A stretch of 64,000 nucleotides of DNA from positions 179,550 to 243,549 of the forward strand of contig UQAU01000001.1 of assembly GCA_900539035.1 (NCBI GenBank). The letters run 5' to 3'. Made by a program: the position numbers and the translations under genes. Shown here piece by piece: positions 16,346-23,520 of this stretch. The notes under the pieces are model-generated. The model made no database searches, was not told the DNA's origin, and saw only the letters and a program-made list of their open reading frames with translations. The stretch is from an uncultured Collinsella sp. Its GTDB lineage: Bacteria > Actinomycetota > Coriobacteriia > Coriobacteriales > Coriobacteriaceae. Every line of letters begins with the position of its first letter. Position 1 is the stretch's first letter.

Positions 16346-17053
16346 ATGAAGAACGGAACAAGGAAAGTGCTTGTCGCACTCTCGTGCCTGGCGATTGTGG
16401 CAGGAGTCGCCATGTTCGTGTTGGGGCAGGGCGGGGTAGAGCAGAACCCCTCCCCGACCTACCAACGCGCAATCACAGATCCAGATGAGGAAGGCCAGGA
16501 CAGAGTCATCGACTGGGGTTCGCTCCCGGACAGCGTAATCGCATGGGTCTACGTGCCTGGCACCACCATCGACTATCCGGTTGTCAGGGGATTTACCGAG
16601 GACCCGGGATTCTACCTATTCCACGATGCAGAGGGGCGATACTCCGCATGGGGCACTCCCTACGTTGCCAACGGCTGCGAGGAGGGTCTGGAAAGCCCCC
16701 TAGTCATGATCTACGGGCACCACATGTCGGACGGGACGATGTTCGCCCCGCTGGCGGGTTACAGCAGCAGGCCTTTTGCTGAGGAACATGCTGAAATCAT
16801 CTTGTACACGCCTGAACAAACCCTGCATCTCGAGCCTGTGCTCGTCAACGTCATCAACGCCAACAAGAAGAACGTGCGCCTGAGTTTCGGCGATCAGGGG
16901 GAGCTGGAAGAGTACATGGCCGCAGAGGAGGCGGAGAGCGAGGTCGTGCTTGACGGATACCGTTCCGGCAGACAGGTATTCGCCTTCGTCACGTGCTCGT
17001 ACGAGACGAGCAACTCGAGGACAGTCGTCTATGCGATGGAGGCCGAATCATGA
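16346..17053 (+). CDS. Class B sortase
   Basis: 235 residues with an N-terminal membrane anchor (about 6-28). The catalytic set is visible: His in MIYGHHMSDGTM (about 125), Cys217 in TCSYET and Arg225 in NSRTVVYA. The TLXTC motif is represented by AFVTC, and the spacing is that of SrtB-type enzymes. It is placed directly after the VaFE adhesin, so that protein's PYDKTG signal is the likely substrate. The ATG at 16346 lies 9 bp after a strong terminator and has no recognisable Shine-Dalgarno, so expression probably depends on read-through or a leaderless start. The stop overlaps the next small gene. Confidence 0.88.
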   Translation: MKNGTRKVLVALSCLAIVAGVAMFVLGQGGVEQNPSPTYQRAITDPDEEGQDRVIDWGSLPDSVIAWVYVPGTTIDYPVVRGFTEDPGFYLFHDAEGRYSAWGTPYVANGCEEGLESPLVMIYGHHMSDGTMFAPLAGYSSRPFAEEHAEIILYTPEQTLHLEPVLVNVINANKKNVRLSFGDQGELEEYMAAEEAESEVVLDGYRSGRQVFAFVTCSYETSNSRTVVYAMEAES

Positions 17054-17193
17054 TTCACGCAGCATTCTTCGCAGCCGGCATGGTCATGGGTCTCTGCGCT
17101 CTAGTGTGCTATTGCTGCATCAGGGTTGGCTCGATGAGTGACGACGGGTGGGACGATTTGGCACTCGAGGAGGAGCATGACGATGCAGCCTGA
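17050..17193 (+). CDS. 47-residue single-helix membrane protein
   Basis: The start overlaps the sortase stop (ATGA), and the 3' end overlaps the XRE regulator. One membrane helix (IHAAFFAAGMVMGLCALVCYCC) is followed by a strongly acidic tail (DDGWDDLALEEEHDDAA). The translational coupling on both sides supports it being real. Its function is unknown; it may assist the sortase. Confidence 0.5.
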   Translation: MIHAAFFAAGMVMGLCALVCYCCIRVGSMSDDGWDDLALEEEHDDAA

Positions 17194-17569
17194 GGATCGG
17201 GTAGCCGTTGATCAGGAAGCCCTCAAGGGCTTGCGTTCCAGATTGGGCTTAACCCAGCGCTCGGTAGCGACCTGCTCCGGACTGACGGAGTCGGCCTACA
17301 GGAGCTACGAGCTCGGTGATCGAAGCCCCAGTCTGAAAGATGCGGAGGCTATAGCATGGGTGCTCGGCGTTCCCTTCGAGATGCTGCTGGACCATACGCC
17401 GATCAGCATTACAGCCGCAGCTGCATCGCTGATGCGAATGGAAGAGCTGGGATACCTGACCATCTTTCAAGACGACTTCTCGACAATCAACCTGATGGCG
17501 GCGAGCAACGCCCTTGCTCGTGAGCTGCGCGCCATACGAAGGCTAGCTGCGGATGATGAACCGACATGA
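17177..17569 (+). CDS. XRE-family HTH regulator
   Basis: 130 residues. An N-terminal Cro/CI-type HTH (LRSRLGLTQRSVATCSGLTESAYRSYELGDRSPSLKDAEAIAWVLGVPFEMLLDH, about residues 17-70) is followed by a helical C-terminal domain of unknown role. ATGs at 17177 and 17183 are both behind GAGGAGG. It is the last gene of the adhesin-sortase group and may regulate it; no operator is recognised. The truncated insertion sequence begins about 95 bp downstream. Confidence 0.72.
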   Translation: MTMQPEDRVAVDQEALKGLRSRLGLTQRSVATCSGLTESAYRSYELGDRSPSLKDAEAIAWVLGVPFEMLLDHTPISITAAAASLMRMEELGYLTIFQDDFSTINLMAASNALARELRAIRRLAADDEPT

Positions 17570-17664
17570 GCCCCGGAGGGAATGCTCATGTACGGTAAGG
17601 AAGCAAGCAACCGAAAACAAGAGATAGACCGCCAGCACTACACTATTCCGAACCAAAGAGGGGG

Positions 17665-18300
17665 TGCGGACAAAAAGTTGGACACTCCGGTGTCCGGATT
17701 GGAGTCCGCATGTACCCGTTGGAGACCAGGGAGCTCGCCGTGGAGGCCGTCGCGGCGGGGTTCAGCCTGACCGAGGCGGCCGAGCTGGCCGGCTGCAGCC
17801 GCACGGCCGTTGTAAATTGGGCGAAGGCGGCGGGCGGCGCCCCGCCGCCCCGCAAGAAGGCCGTATACTTGCCCTTCGACAGGAAGATGGAGCTCGTCGC
17901 GCGGCTGGAGGCCGGGGAGCGGGCCGCCGACCTCGCCGCCGAGGCCGGCGTCACCGCCGCTGCCGTCTCCGGCTGGCGCCGGCGGCTCCGCGAGGAAGGG
18001 GCGCTCTCCCTCATGACCGACTCGGACATCGCCGCCCGCGCGCCGGAGCCCCGCGAGGCGCCCTCGGAGCTCGAGGAGCTCAGGGCCCGCTGCGAGGAGC
18101 TGGAGCTGCGCAACGCCGTCCTCGAGGGGACGATCGACATACTAAAAAAAGACCCAGGCGCCGACCTGTCCGCCCTGACGGCGGCGGAGAGGGCGGCGCT
18201 GGCTGACCGGCTCAGGGGGCGCTTCGGGCTGCGGGCGGCGCTGGCGGCGCTGTCCCTGCCGCGCAGCACGTTCTACGACCGCCTGGCGGCGGCGAAATCA
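17665..18300 (+). mobile_element. Truncated IS3-family-like insertion sequence
   Basis: The left terminal repeat TGCGGACAAAAAGTTGGACA (17665-17684) precedes a transposase gene whose homology stops at about 18300. The right end and most of the catalytic ORF are missing. The sequence after the break leads directly into the ABC-F gene, so the deletion or insertion that removed the 3' end may have accompanied acquisition of that gene. Confidence 0.7.
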
Positions 18301-18378
18301 CCATGCTATAATCCTAGATATCAATCATCCAGCGGGGCCTTTGGCAAGCGCCGCTTCGAGTTAGGTCAGGTTAGATGA
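17710..18378 (+). pseudogene. IS3-family transposase, truncated (OrfA plus start of OrfB)
   Basis: The frame has two HTH segments (FSLTEAAELAGCSRTAVVNWAKAA and AADLAAEAGVTAAAVSGWRRRL), then a leucine-zipper-like coil (ELEELRARCEELELRNAVLEGTIDILKK) and the beginning of an OrfB-type region (LRAALAALSLPRSTFYDRLAA). The DDE catalytic domain is absent. Codons after about 18300 (CYNPRYQSSS...) are unrelated sequence. A run of seven A's at 18144-18150 lies where IS3 elements use -1 frameshifting, yet here the OrfB-like part is already in the same frame. The product cannot be an active transposase. Confidence 0.75.
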
Positions 18379-18388
18379 AGAACTAGCG

Positions 18389-18529
18389 ATGCCCGTTTCG
18401 GGTACCCCATACGACCATTCTGTACATCCGGTCGCGCTTCAGGGTGCCGCATCGCTTCAGTGTCTTCTCGTTCCGAATCCATACATTGCGTGCCTGACCC
18501 TGCGCGACCTCCTCTCAAAGGAGCTCGCC
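18389..18529 (+). promoter_or_regulatory. ABC-F upstream leader region, possible attenuator
   Basis: Between a TATAAT hexamer at 18307-18312 and the ABC-F start lies a 5' region of about 200 nt. It includes an in-frame 47-codon extension beginning MPVSGTPYDHSVHPVALQGA. Antibiotic-inducible ABC-F genes often have translated leaders; here the extension has no good ribosome-binding site and merges with the main frame, so leader function is only a possibility. Confidence 0.25.
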
Positions 18530-20017
18530 ATGCAACTGAATCTCACTCACATCAGCTATACCTACCCCGGTACGGCATCGCCTGCCATCGAAGACGTCAG
18601 CGCCACGTTCCCATCGGGATGGACGGGCATCATCGGCGACAACGGATGCGGGAAGAGCACGCTCGCCCGTATCGCCGCCCGCGCTATTACACCCGATTCC
18701 GGGACAGTGAGCCCGAGTCTGTTCGCGTCGTATTGCCAGCAAGACTCGACGCAGGAACCGGACGATCTCTTCGATCTCGCATCGGATTGGGGCAAGGAGG
18801 CGCAACGGGCAAGGGCACTGCTCCGCATCGAAGACGACTGGTTCTGGCGCTACGACACGCTCTCGGGCGGTCAACAGAAGCGGATCCAAATCGCATGCGC
18901 CCTCTATGCACAACCAGATATCCTCATCATGGACGAGCCGACCAACGACCTCGATGCCGCCACGCGCGACATCGTGAAGGAGGCGCTGGCCTCCTTCAGC
19001 GGCATCGGCATCCTCATCTCGCACGATAGAGACCTGCTCGATAGCCTTGTGGGCCAGAGCCTCATGTGCGAGGGCGCGCGTTGGACCATGCGCCCCGGCG
19101 GGTACTCAAAGGCAAGCGACCAAGCGGCGAGCGAACGCGCCTCTGCGATGAGGGATCGCGAGCAAGCCTCTCGTGAAGCGAAGCGCCTGAAGGCAGAAGC
19201 CCAGCGCAGGAGCGAAGAGGCGGCACGTCAGAAGGGCAAGCGAAGCAAGCGCGGTTTGAGCAAAAAAGACAGCGACGCTCGCGAGAAGATCGGACGCGCC
19301 ATAGTCTCTGGCAAGGACGGCGTTGCAGGGAGGCTCTCGTCCAAAATGAGCGGACGGCTCGCAAAGGCCGAGGCAGAGCTTTCCAAGAAAACCGTCTCGA
19401 AAAGATACGACCATCGTATCGGCGAGTTCGGCGTCACTGCACGCTCAAGTTGCGTGGCGCACTTGGAGGCATCGCGACTGTCTGCTGGCGAGTTCTCGAT
19501 AGATGTGCCGGAGCTCTGGATCTCACCAACGGATCACGTGGTGCTGACCGGTGCGAACGGAACGGGAAAGAGCCTGGTGGTACGAAGCATCATCGAATCT
19601 GTTCCTGATAATGTCAAAGTTGCGTACGTTCCCCAGGACGTCGGGCCAGAGGAACGCGAGCGAGCCCTGAGGCATCTCCGAGACCAGGACCAGGAGACGA
19701 AAGGTCGCATCCTCTCCATCGTGGCGCGGTTGAACTCCGACCCTGACAGACTGCTCGATGGCGACGATTTGAGTCCTGGCGAACTCCGCAAACTCATGCT
19801 TGCTGAACAGCTTGTTACGAATCCCAACTTCCTCGTACTCGACGAGCCTACGAATCATCTTGATGTGGGCTCTATTGAGGCGCTGCAGGAAATGCTGAGC
19901 GGTTTCTCTGGCGCGTTACTGTTGGTTACGCATGATAGACAGCTGTCGGAGGCAGTCACGCAGATTGGCTGGGAAACTATTCAAGGTGAAAGCCTGATGA
20001 GATTGCTGGTCGTCTAA
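18530..20017 (+). CDS. ABC-F family ATPase, candidate ribosome-protection/antibiotic-resistance protein
   Basis: 495 residues: two ABC domains on one chain and no membrane helices, the ABC-F layout. Domain 1: Walker A GDNGCGKST (36-44), signature LSGGQQKR (about 110), Walker B ILIMDEPTNDLD (about 131-142). A charged interdomain linker (RLKAEAQRRSEEAARQKGKRSKRG) follows. Domain 2: GANGTGKS (about 341), a diverged signature LSPGEL, and FLVLDEPTNHLD (about 433). ABC-F proteins act on ribosomes, and several give resistance to PLS drugs. I chose ATG 18530 behind AAAGGAG; the frame is open upstream to 18389. The truncated IS beside it marks it as likely cargo. The drug spectrum cannot be read from sequence. 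Confidence 0.85.
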   Translation: MQLNLTHISYTYPGTASPAIEDVSATFPSGWTGIIGDNGCGKSTLARIAARAITPDSGTVSPSLFASYCQQDSTQEPDDLFDLASDWGKEAQRARALLRIEDDWFWRYDTLSGGQQKRIQIACALYAQPDILIMDEPTNDLDAATRDIVKEALASFSGIGILISHDRDLLDSLVGQSLMCEGARWTMRPGGYSKASDQAASERASAMRDREQASREAKRLKAEAQRRSEEAARQKGKRSKRGLSKKDSDAREKIGRAIVSGKDGVAGRLSSKMSGRLAKAEAELSKKTVSKRYDHRIGEFGVTARSSCVAHLEASRLSAGEFSIDVPELWISPTDHVVLTGANGTGKSLVVRSIIESVPDNVKVAYVPQDVGPEERERALRHLRDQDQETKGRILSIVARLNSDPDRLLDGDDLSPGELRKLMLAEQLVTNPNFLVLDEPTNHLDVGSIEALQEMLSGFSGALLLVTHDRQLSEAVTQIGWETIQGESLMRLLVV

Positions 20018-20325
20018 ACAATGGGTTTTATAAAAGAGCCTTGTCGGGCGGATTTGCAGCTTCAGTTTGCAATTATTGTTTAACTCCGCGTGGGAAGTCG
20101 CAAGCGGCTTGCTCGTGACGACAGCGACTATTGCCAAAGGGTGGAACAAATAAGGACTCATAGAAATCCTTGGTCGGTGTGCTAACATGATTACAGTGAG
20201 TAAGTAAGTCTTCAATAACACTAAGCCATTACATAATAAAATTCTCAAGGCTGTAGCGATATCGAAGCCAAAATCACAAGTGCCCCCGTCAAGGGATGGG
20301 GGCACTTGTGTCGTATTGCATATTC
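20018..20325. other. Intergenic region between ABC-F and minus-strand ICE operon
   Basis: About 300 bp, AT-richer than its surroundings, with no gene recognised. The only clear structure is the hairpin at 20275-20310. Confidence 0.5.
20275..20310. terminator. Hairpin between convergent genes, probable bidirectional terminator
   Basis: A perfect 13-bp stem (CACAAGTGCCCCC with GGGGGCACTTGTG) and a 10-nt loop, lying between the plus-strand ABC-F gene and the minus-strand xis-int operon. T-tracts are short (TCGTATT on plus, ATTTTGG on minus), so termination efficiency is uncertain. Confidence 0.6.
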
Positions 20326-20748
20326 TCACGAAATGCAAATTGCATGCTCTTCCAGGAAAAGCGATATATGCTCTCCCGATTCTTGTGAGTTGCTTAGAGA
20401 GATATATGTTTCTCCTGCGCAAATTCCAGCAATTTCAACACGAGAGTAATAGGGAGACTCGCTGCAGCTTTCTCCGTTTACGTAGACTCCATCAATGAGT
20501 TTTCGGGCATCACCAGAACATTTTCGAGCTCGCACTCCTAAAGCAACCCTTTCGACTAGGATGTCGCATTCTTCGAAACGCAGGATGACAGGGTAGTGCC
20601 ATCCCGACGCCTCATCGAAAGCGTCGCGCGTCGCGTAAGCCTCCACGAAGTACTGAGGAGAAGGAGGAGCAATCGCATCAGGAATGGAAGAGCAATCTGA
20701 TGTATCGCCATACAAGGCGACGGTGATTTCGCATCGCTTGTTATCCAT
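20326..20748 (-). CDS. Hypothetical ICE protein
   Basis: 140 residues from the ATG at 20748, which has AAAGGAG just upstream; a longer reading starting at 20850 has no site. The protein is beta-rich and acidic with a His/Trp-containing core (ASGWHYPVILRFEECDILVERVALGVRARK) and ends LFLEEHAICIS. I recognise no family. It is the last gene of the minus-strand int operon, 80 bp after the RHH gene, so it may be cargo or an integration/maintenance accessory. Confidence 0.6.
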   Translation of the reverse strand: MDNKRCEITVALYGDTSDCSSIPDAIAPPSPQYFVEAYATRDAFDEASGWHYPVILRFEECDILVERVALGVRARKCSGDARKLIDGVYVNGESCSESPYYSRVEIAGICAGETYISLSNSQESGEHISLFLEEHAICIS

Positions 20749-20828
20749 AATCGCTCCTTTCGTTCCTGGGTGCTTCGAGGATTCTACGGCGCTAACTTGC
20801 TGGCCTTTGTCCCCACAAACGGACACCC

Positions 20829-21197
20829 TCACTCTCTTTTCAAATCCCATACACTCTGATTCTCAGCATCGATCTCGGCAGGTTGTTCGGATGATTCGAG
20901 CCCGGCGAAGATTGTGGACAGGATCAGCAGTGTCTCCTCCATGGAGGCGCTGATTTCGCCTCCTGCGCGGATTCTGAGCAGTTGCTGGTAGATTTCCGCC
21001 ATCGTGTCTTTCAGAGCCTTGTAGACCCTCGTAGAGGGCTTCACGACTATCTCGTGGTCCATCAGTTTGGCCATGATGAAATCCTGCTTGTCCATCCCGC
21101 TCAGCTTGGCCAAATTGGTGATCCGCTCGTATTCCTCCGGACTCACTCTGAAGGCCATGGTCTTTGATCTTTTGCGTGCGGAGTTGGGGCAGGGCAT
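20829..21197 (-). CDS. Ribbon-helix-helix (MobC-like) DNA-binding protein
   Basis: 122 residues. The segment KTMAFRVSPEEYERITNLAKLSGMDKQDFIMAKLM (about 12-46) has the beta strand plus two helices of the RHH/MobC type (the TMAFRVSPEE start is typical), followed by an alpha-helical region (RVYKALKDTMAEIYQQLLRIR). MobC proteins assist relaxases at oriT, but such RHH proteins next to an integrase can also act on attachment sites. The ATG at 21197 lies 2 bp after the integrase stop and is preceded by AAGGAAGG. An ATG at 21158 is the alternative start. Confidence 0.7.
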   Translation of the reverse strand: MPCPNSARKRSKTMAFRVSPEEYERITNLAKLSGMDKQDFIMAKLMDHEIVVKPSTRVYKALKDTMAEIYQQLLRIRAGGEISASMEETLLILSTIFAGLESSEQPAEIDAENQSVWDLKRE

Positions 21198-21199
21198 GG

Positions 21200-22288
21200 C
21201 TAGCCTTCCTTGGAGCAGTCAAGGGCGTTGGCGATCTCGGTCTGCTTGTTCGGAAAAAGGTGAGCGTAGCGATAGGTGATATCGGTGCTCTCGTGACCGA
21301 CGCGATCAGCGATCGCCAACGCGGAGAAGCCCATCTCGATGAGCAGGGAGACATGGCTGTGCCTCAGGTCATGGACCCTGATCCTCTTGACGCCGGACTC
21401 CTTGCATCCGCGCTCCATCTCGTGCGTCAAGTAGTACTTCGTTATATCGAAGATGCGGTCATGGGGGCCAAGGTCCTCCCTGAAATCTTCCAGGTACTCC
21501 TTCATCTCCTCAGCGAGGAACCTGGGCATGGCGATCCTTCGCACGGAATTCGGGGTCTTCGGGTCGGTGATGGTGTCGATGCCCTTCAAACGCTGATACG
21601 ACTTCGTGATGCTCAGCTCCGAAGTCTCGAAGATGAAATCGGATGGAGTGAGGGCGAGCAGCTCTCCGCAGCGGATTCCCGTCCAGTAGAGGACCTCGAA
21701 GGCGTAAAAGGAAAGAGGTTTGTCCATGACGGCCTCCGAGAACTTCAGATACTCTTGCTTCGTCCAGAAGTTCATCTCTCCGCCTTTCTTCGAGCCCATC
21801 TTCGTTACCTTCCTGCACGGGTTGCTTGTCAGGTCGTAGTAGCGCTCGGCATGGTTGAAGATGGCGTTCAGCTGGTTGTTGATGGTTCTGAGATATGTGG
21901 CCGAGTACGGCTTCCCGTTGGCGTCCTTGTGGTCGATAAGCTGGTTTTGCCAGCGGACGACGTCGATGGGCTTGATCTCGGACATCCTCATCTTCCCGAA
22001 GAAAGGGATGATCTTGTCCTTGATCATGTACTCCTTGGTCAGCCAGGTGTGCTCCCTGATGCGGGGCTTGATCTCGGTAGCGTACACGTCGACGAAGTCC
22101 GCGAAGAGCATGTCCATGGTGCCGTTGTGAACCGCTAGGAAGTCCTTCTCCCACATGAGCGCTTCGAGCTCGGTAGCAAAGCCCCTCTTGACCTTGTGGC
22201 GCTTCGCGCCCCTGCCGTCACGGTAGAAGCACTGGGAGTAGAACGTCCCGTTCTCGCTTCTATATACGGGCATCTTCATCACCGGCAA
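21200..22288 (-). CDS. int: Tyrosine recombinase (ICE integrase)
   Basis: 362 residues. An N-terminal AP2-like arm-binding domain (PVYRSENGTFYSQCFYRDGRGAK) is followed by a SAM-like core-binding domain (about 60-160) and a catalytic domain with all key residues: Arg206 (TGIRCGELLAL), His306/Arg309 (HDLRHSH), His332 (GHES) and Tyr341 (YRYAHLFP). This is the P4/Tn916-type integrase class. It overlaps xis by 29 bp, is followed at once by the RHH gene, and points away from guaA. The arm-binding domain predicts repeated arm sites near the element end; GGGAGTAAA repeats at 23014-23427 are candidates. The first ATG (22288) is used; 22279 or 22273 are alternatives. Confidence 0.93.
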   Translation of the reverse strand: MPVMKMPVYRSENGTFYSQCFYRDGRGAKRHKVKRGFATELEALMWEKDFLAVHNGTMDMLFADFVDVYATEIKPRIREHTWLTKEYMIKDKIIPFFGKMRMSEIKPIDVVRWQNQLIDHKDANGKPYSATYLRTINNQLNAIFNHAERYYDLTSNPCRKVTKMGSKKGGEMNFWTKQEYLKFSEAVMDKPLSFYAFEVLYWTGIRCGELLALTPSDFIFETSELSITKSYQRLKGIDTITDPKTPNSVRRIAMPRFLAEEMKEYLEDFREDLGPHDRIFDITKYYLTHEMERGCKESGVKRIRVHDLRHSHVSLLIEMGFSALAIADRVGHESTDITYRYAHLFPNKQTEIANALDCSKEG

Positions 22289-22466
22289 AGAATCTTGCCT
22301 CGAAGTGGTCGGAGCGGACGCGGCCCTTGACCACCGCGCGACCCTTCTTGATCTGCTCCTCGTTCATCTCCTGGATGATCTTGTAGGCGAACCCCTTCGA
22401 CATGTTCAGCCTCTGCGCGACCTGCTCTGCGTTGAGCATGGTTGGCTTGCCTTCTTCCTGGTTCAT
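22260..22466 (-). CDS. xis: Excisionase-type HTH protein (Xis)
   Basis: 68 residues with an HTH_17/excisionase fold: MLNAEQVAQRLNMSKGFAYKIIQEMNEEQIKKGR, then a basic wing (VVKGRVRSDHFEARFF). AGGAGG lies just before the ATG at 22466. The 3' end overlaps int, so the two are co-translated. It is expressed from the strong promoter at 22512-22540, within a field of three repressor-type operators. It is expected to bend attachment-site DNA and direct the integrase to excision. Confidence 0.85.
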   Translation of the reverse strand: MNQEEGKPTMLNAEQVAQRLNMSKGFAYKIIQEMNEEQIKKGRAVVKGRVRSDHFEARFFAGDEDARI

Positions 22467-22481
22467 TTATCCTCCTAACAT

Positions 22482-22563
22482 CGTACGATTACGTACGTTT
22501 GATATGAGCGAATCATAATCGTACGTTTTCGTACTGTCAAGAAATTGCGTACGTTTGCGTACG
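22482..22563. promoter_or_regulatory. Three-operator switch between xis-int and the repressor
   Basis: Three copies of a 16-bp dyad CGTACG-N4-CGTACG: O1 CGTACGATTACGTACG (22482-22497), O2 CGTACGTTTTCGTACT (22520-22535) and O3 CGTACGTTTGCGTACG (22548-22563). O2 lies between the -35 and -10 of the xis promoter, O1 downstream of its -10, and O3 covers the -35/spacer of the repressor promoter. This is the arrangement of a phage-type lysogeny switch. The HTH protein at 22602 is the obvious binder, by inference. Confidence 0.8.
22512..22540 (-). promoter_or_regulatory. xis-int promoter
   Basis: Read on the minus strand: TTGACA (22540-22535), a 17-bp spacer, TATGAT (22517-22512). It is close to the sigma-A consensus. 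Operator O2 fills the spacer. Confidence 0.78.
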
Positions 22564-22573
22564 GTGCTAGAAT
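22545..22573 (+). promoter_or_regulatory. Repressor promoter
   Basis: TTGCGT (22545-22550), a 17-bp spacer, TAGAAT (22568-22573). Operator O3 overlaps the -35 and spacer, which predicts autoregulation of the repressor. Confidence 0.7.
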
Positions 22574-22601
22574 TACGAGGTTTAGTTTTTCAGGAGGGAA
22601 G

Positions 22602-23015
22602 ATGACGACTGGCGAGAAGATCAGGTACTACCGCAAGCTGCGCGGGCTCTACCAGGGGGAGCTGGGTGAGAGGATCGGCGTCTCGGAGGGCGCGATCCGC
22701 CACTACGAGACGGATTTCAGGACTCCCAAGCAGCCTCAGATCGAAGCCATCGCCGAAGCCCTCGACATCTCTCCGCTTGCCCTGAAGGACTTCGGTGTGG
22801 AGAACGCCCGAGACCTCCTGGGCCTCCTTCTGCAGCTGGAGGACGAGTTCGGAATCGTGCCCGCTGAGGATGGATCGAGCCTTTCTATCGACGCGTCTGC
22901 TGAGAAGGCGCCCAAGACGACCCAGATGCTCAAGGCCTGGGCTGCAAAGCGTACCGAGCTGGAATCCGGAGAGATCGCACCGGAGGAATACGCAGACTGG
23001 AAGGCCAAGTTCTAG
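22602..23015 (+). CDS. XRE/CI-type repressor of the ICE
   Basis: 137 residues: an N-terminal Cro/CI HTH (TGEKIRYYRKLRGLYQGELGERIGVSEGAIRHYETDFRTPKQPQIEAIAEALDI, about 3-56) and a C-terminal region without a RecA-type Ser/Lys cleavage motif. The ATG at 22602 follows CAGGAGGG; upstream codons belong to the promoter. It is divergent from xis-int with shared operators, so it most likely silences excision. Because it lacks an autoproteolytic domain, induction would need another route (for example an ImmA-type protease or antirepressor), none of which is visible here. Confidence 0.82.
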   Translation: MTTGEKIRYYRKLRGLYQGELGERIGVSEGAIRHYETDFRTPKQPQIEAIAEALDISPLALKDFGVENARDLLGLLLQLEDEFGIVPAEDGSSLSIDASAEKAPKTTQMLKAWAAKRTELESGEIAPEEYADWKAKF

Positions 23016-23038
23016 GAGTAAATTTTTACTGAAACGTG

Positions 23039-23084
23039 AGCAGGTGGCTTTACCCCCGCAATTGGGAGTAAAACACCTGCTTTT
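23039..23084 (+). terminator. Repressor-gene terminator
   Basis: AGCAGGTG (23039-23046) pairs with CACCTGCT (23074-23081). An inner TTTAC/GTAAA pairing extends the stem, and TTTTC follows. One arm repeat (23064-23072) lies inside the hairpin. Confidence 0.6.
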
Positions 23085-23376
23085 CTTATGCCTGAAACCC
23101 ACCATTCGAAGCGTGTTGAAGCCGATGAAATCGCTTGGGGGAGTAAATTTTTACTCCCCATTGTTGACCTGCGGTTTTGCTGAAAAGCCACCATATTTCG
23201 CTCCGTTGAGTTTCAGTTGAGTTTTGGGGCGCATTTTGATCGGCTGGGACAGGCAACTGGGACAATTTACTCCCCCAACAAACCTTTTACTCCCCGTCCG
23301 TGGGGTGCCGCCATGTCCGTCCTGTACGGCAATTGGGAGTAAATCTGCATAAAACAGCAGGTCAAATGGGTAAAAA

Positions 23377-23409
23377 ATACCCCCGATTTTCACCTGAAAT
23401 CGGGGGTAT
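23377..23409 (-). terminator. Terminator downstream of guaA
   Basis: A perfect 13-bp stem (ATACCCCCGATTT with AAATCGGGGGTAT), 7-nt loop, followed on the minus strand by T6. It lies about 110 bp after the guaA stop and inside the repeat zone, so it appears to be supplied by the element end. Confidence 0.85.
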
Positions 23410-23520
23410 CTCGCTCAATTTATTCCCCCAAGTTGCTGGGGGCTTTGCGCTTCTCCCGTACGCTGCGACACTCTGCGGTACTCAGCGGACGGAAAATCTA
23501 CGCCTCGAAATAGCCTTTCG

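Larger units (their letters stand above)
23014..23427. repeat. TTTACTCCC / GGGAGTAAA nonamer repeats, candidate integrase arm sites
   Basis: Copies: AGGAGTAAA at 23014-23022 with a facing TTTACT to 23030; GGGAGTAAA 23064-23072; a palindrome of GGGGAGTAAA (23138-23147) and TTTACTCCCC (23150-23159); TTTACTCCC at 23266-23274 and 23286-23294; GGGAGTAAA 23335-23343; TTTATTCCC 23419-23427. The guaA stop region reads TCTACTCCC at 23521-23529. Confidence 0.7.

Noticed and set aside
13048..16413. 1,121-codon minus-strand frame over the adhesin
   Set aside because: Antisense shadow; the plus-strand adhesin has a signal peptide, repeats, a sorting signal and a ribosome-binding site.
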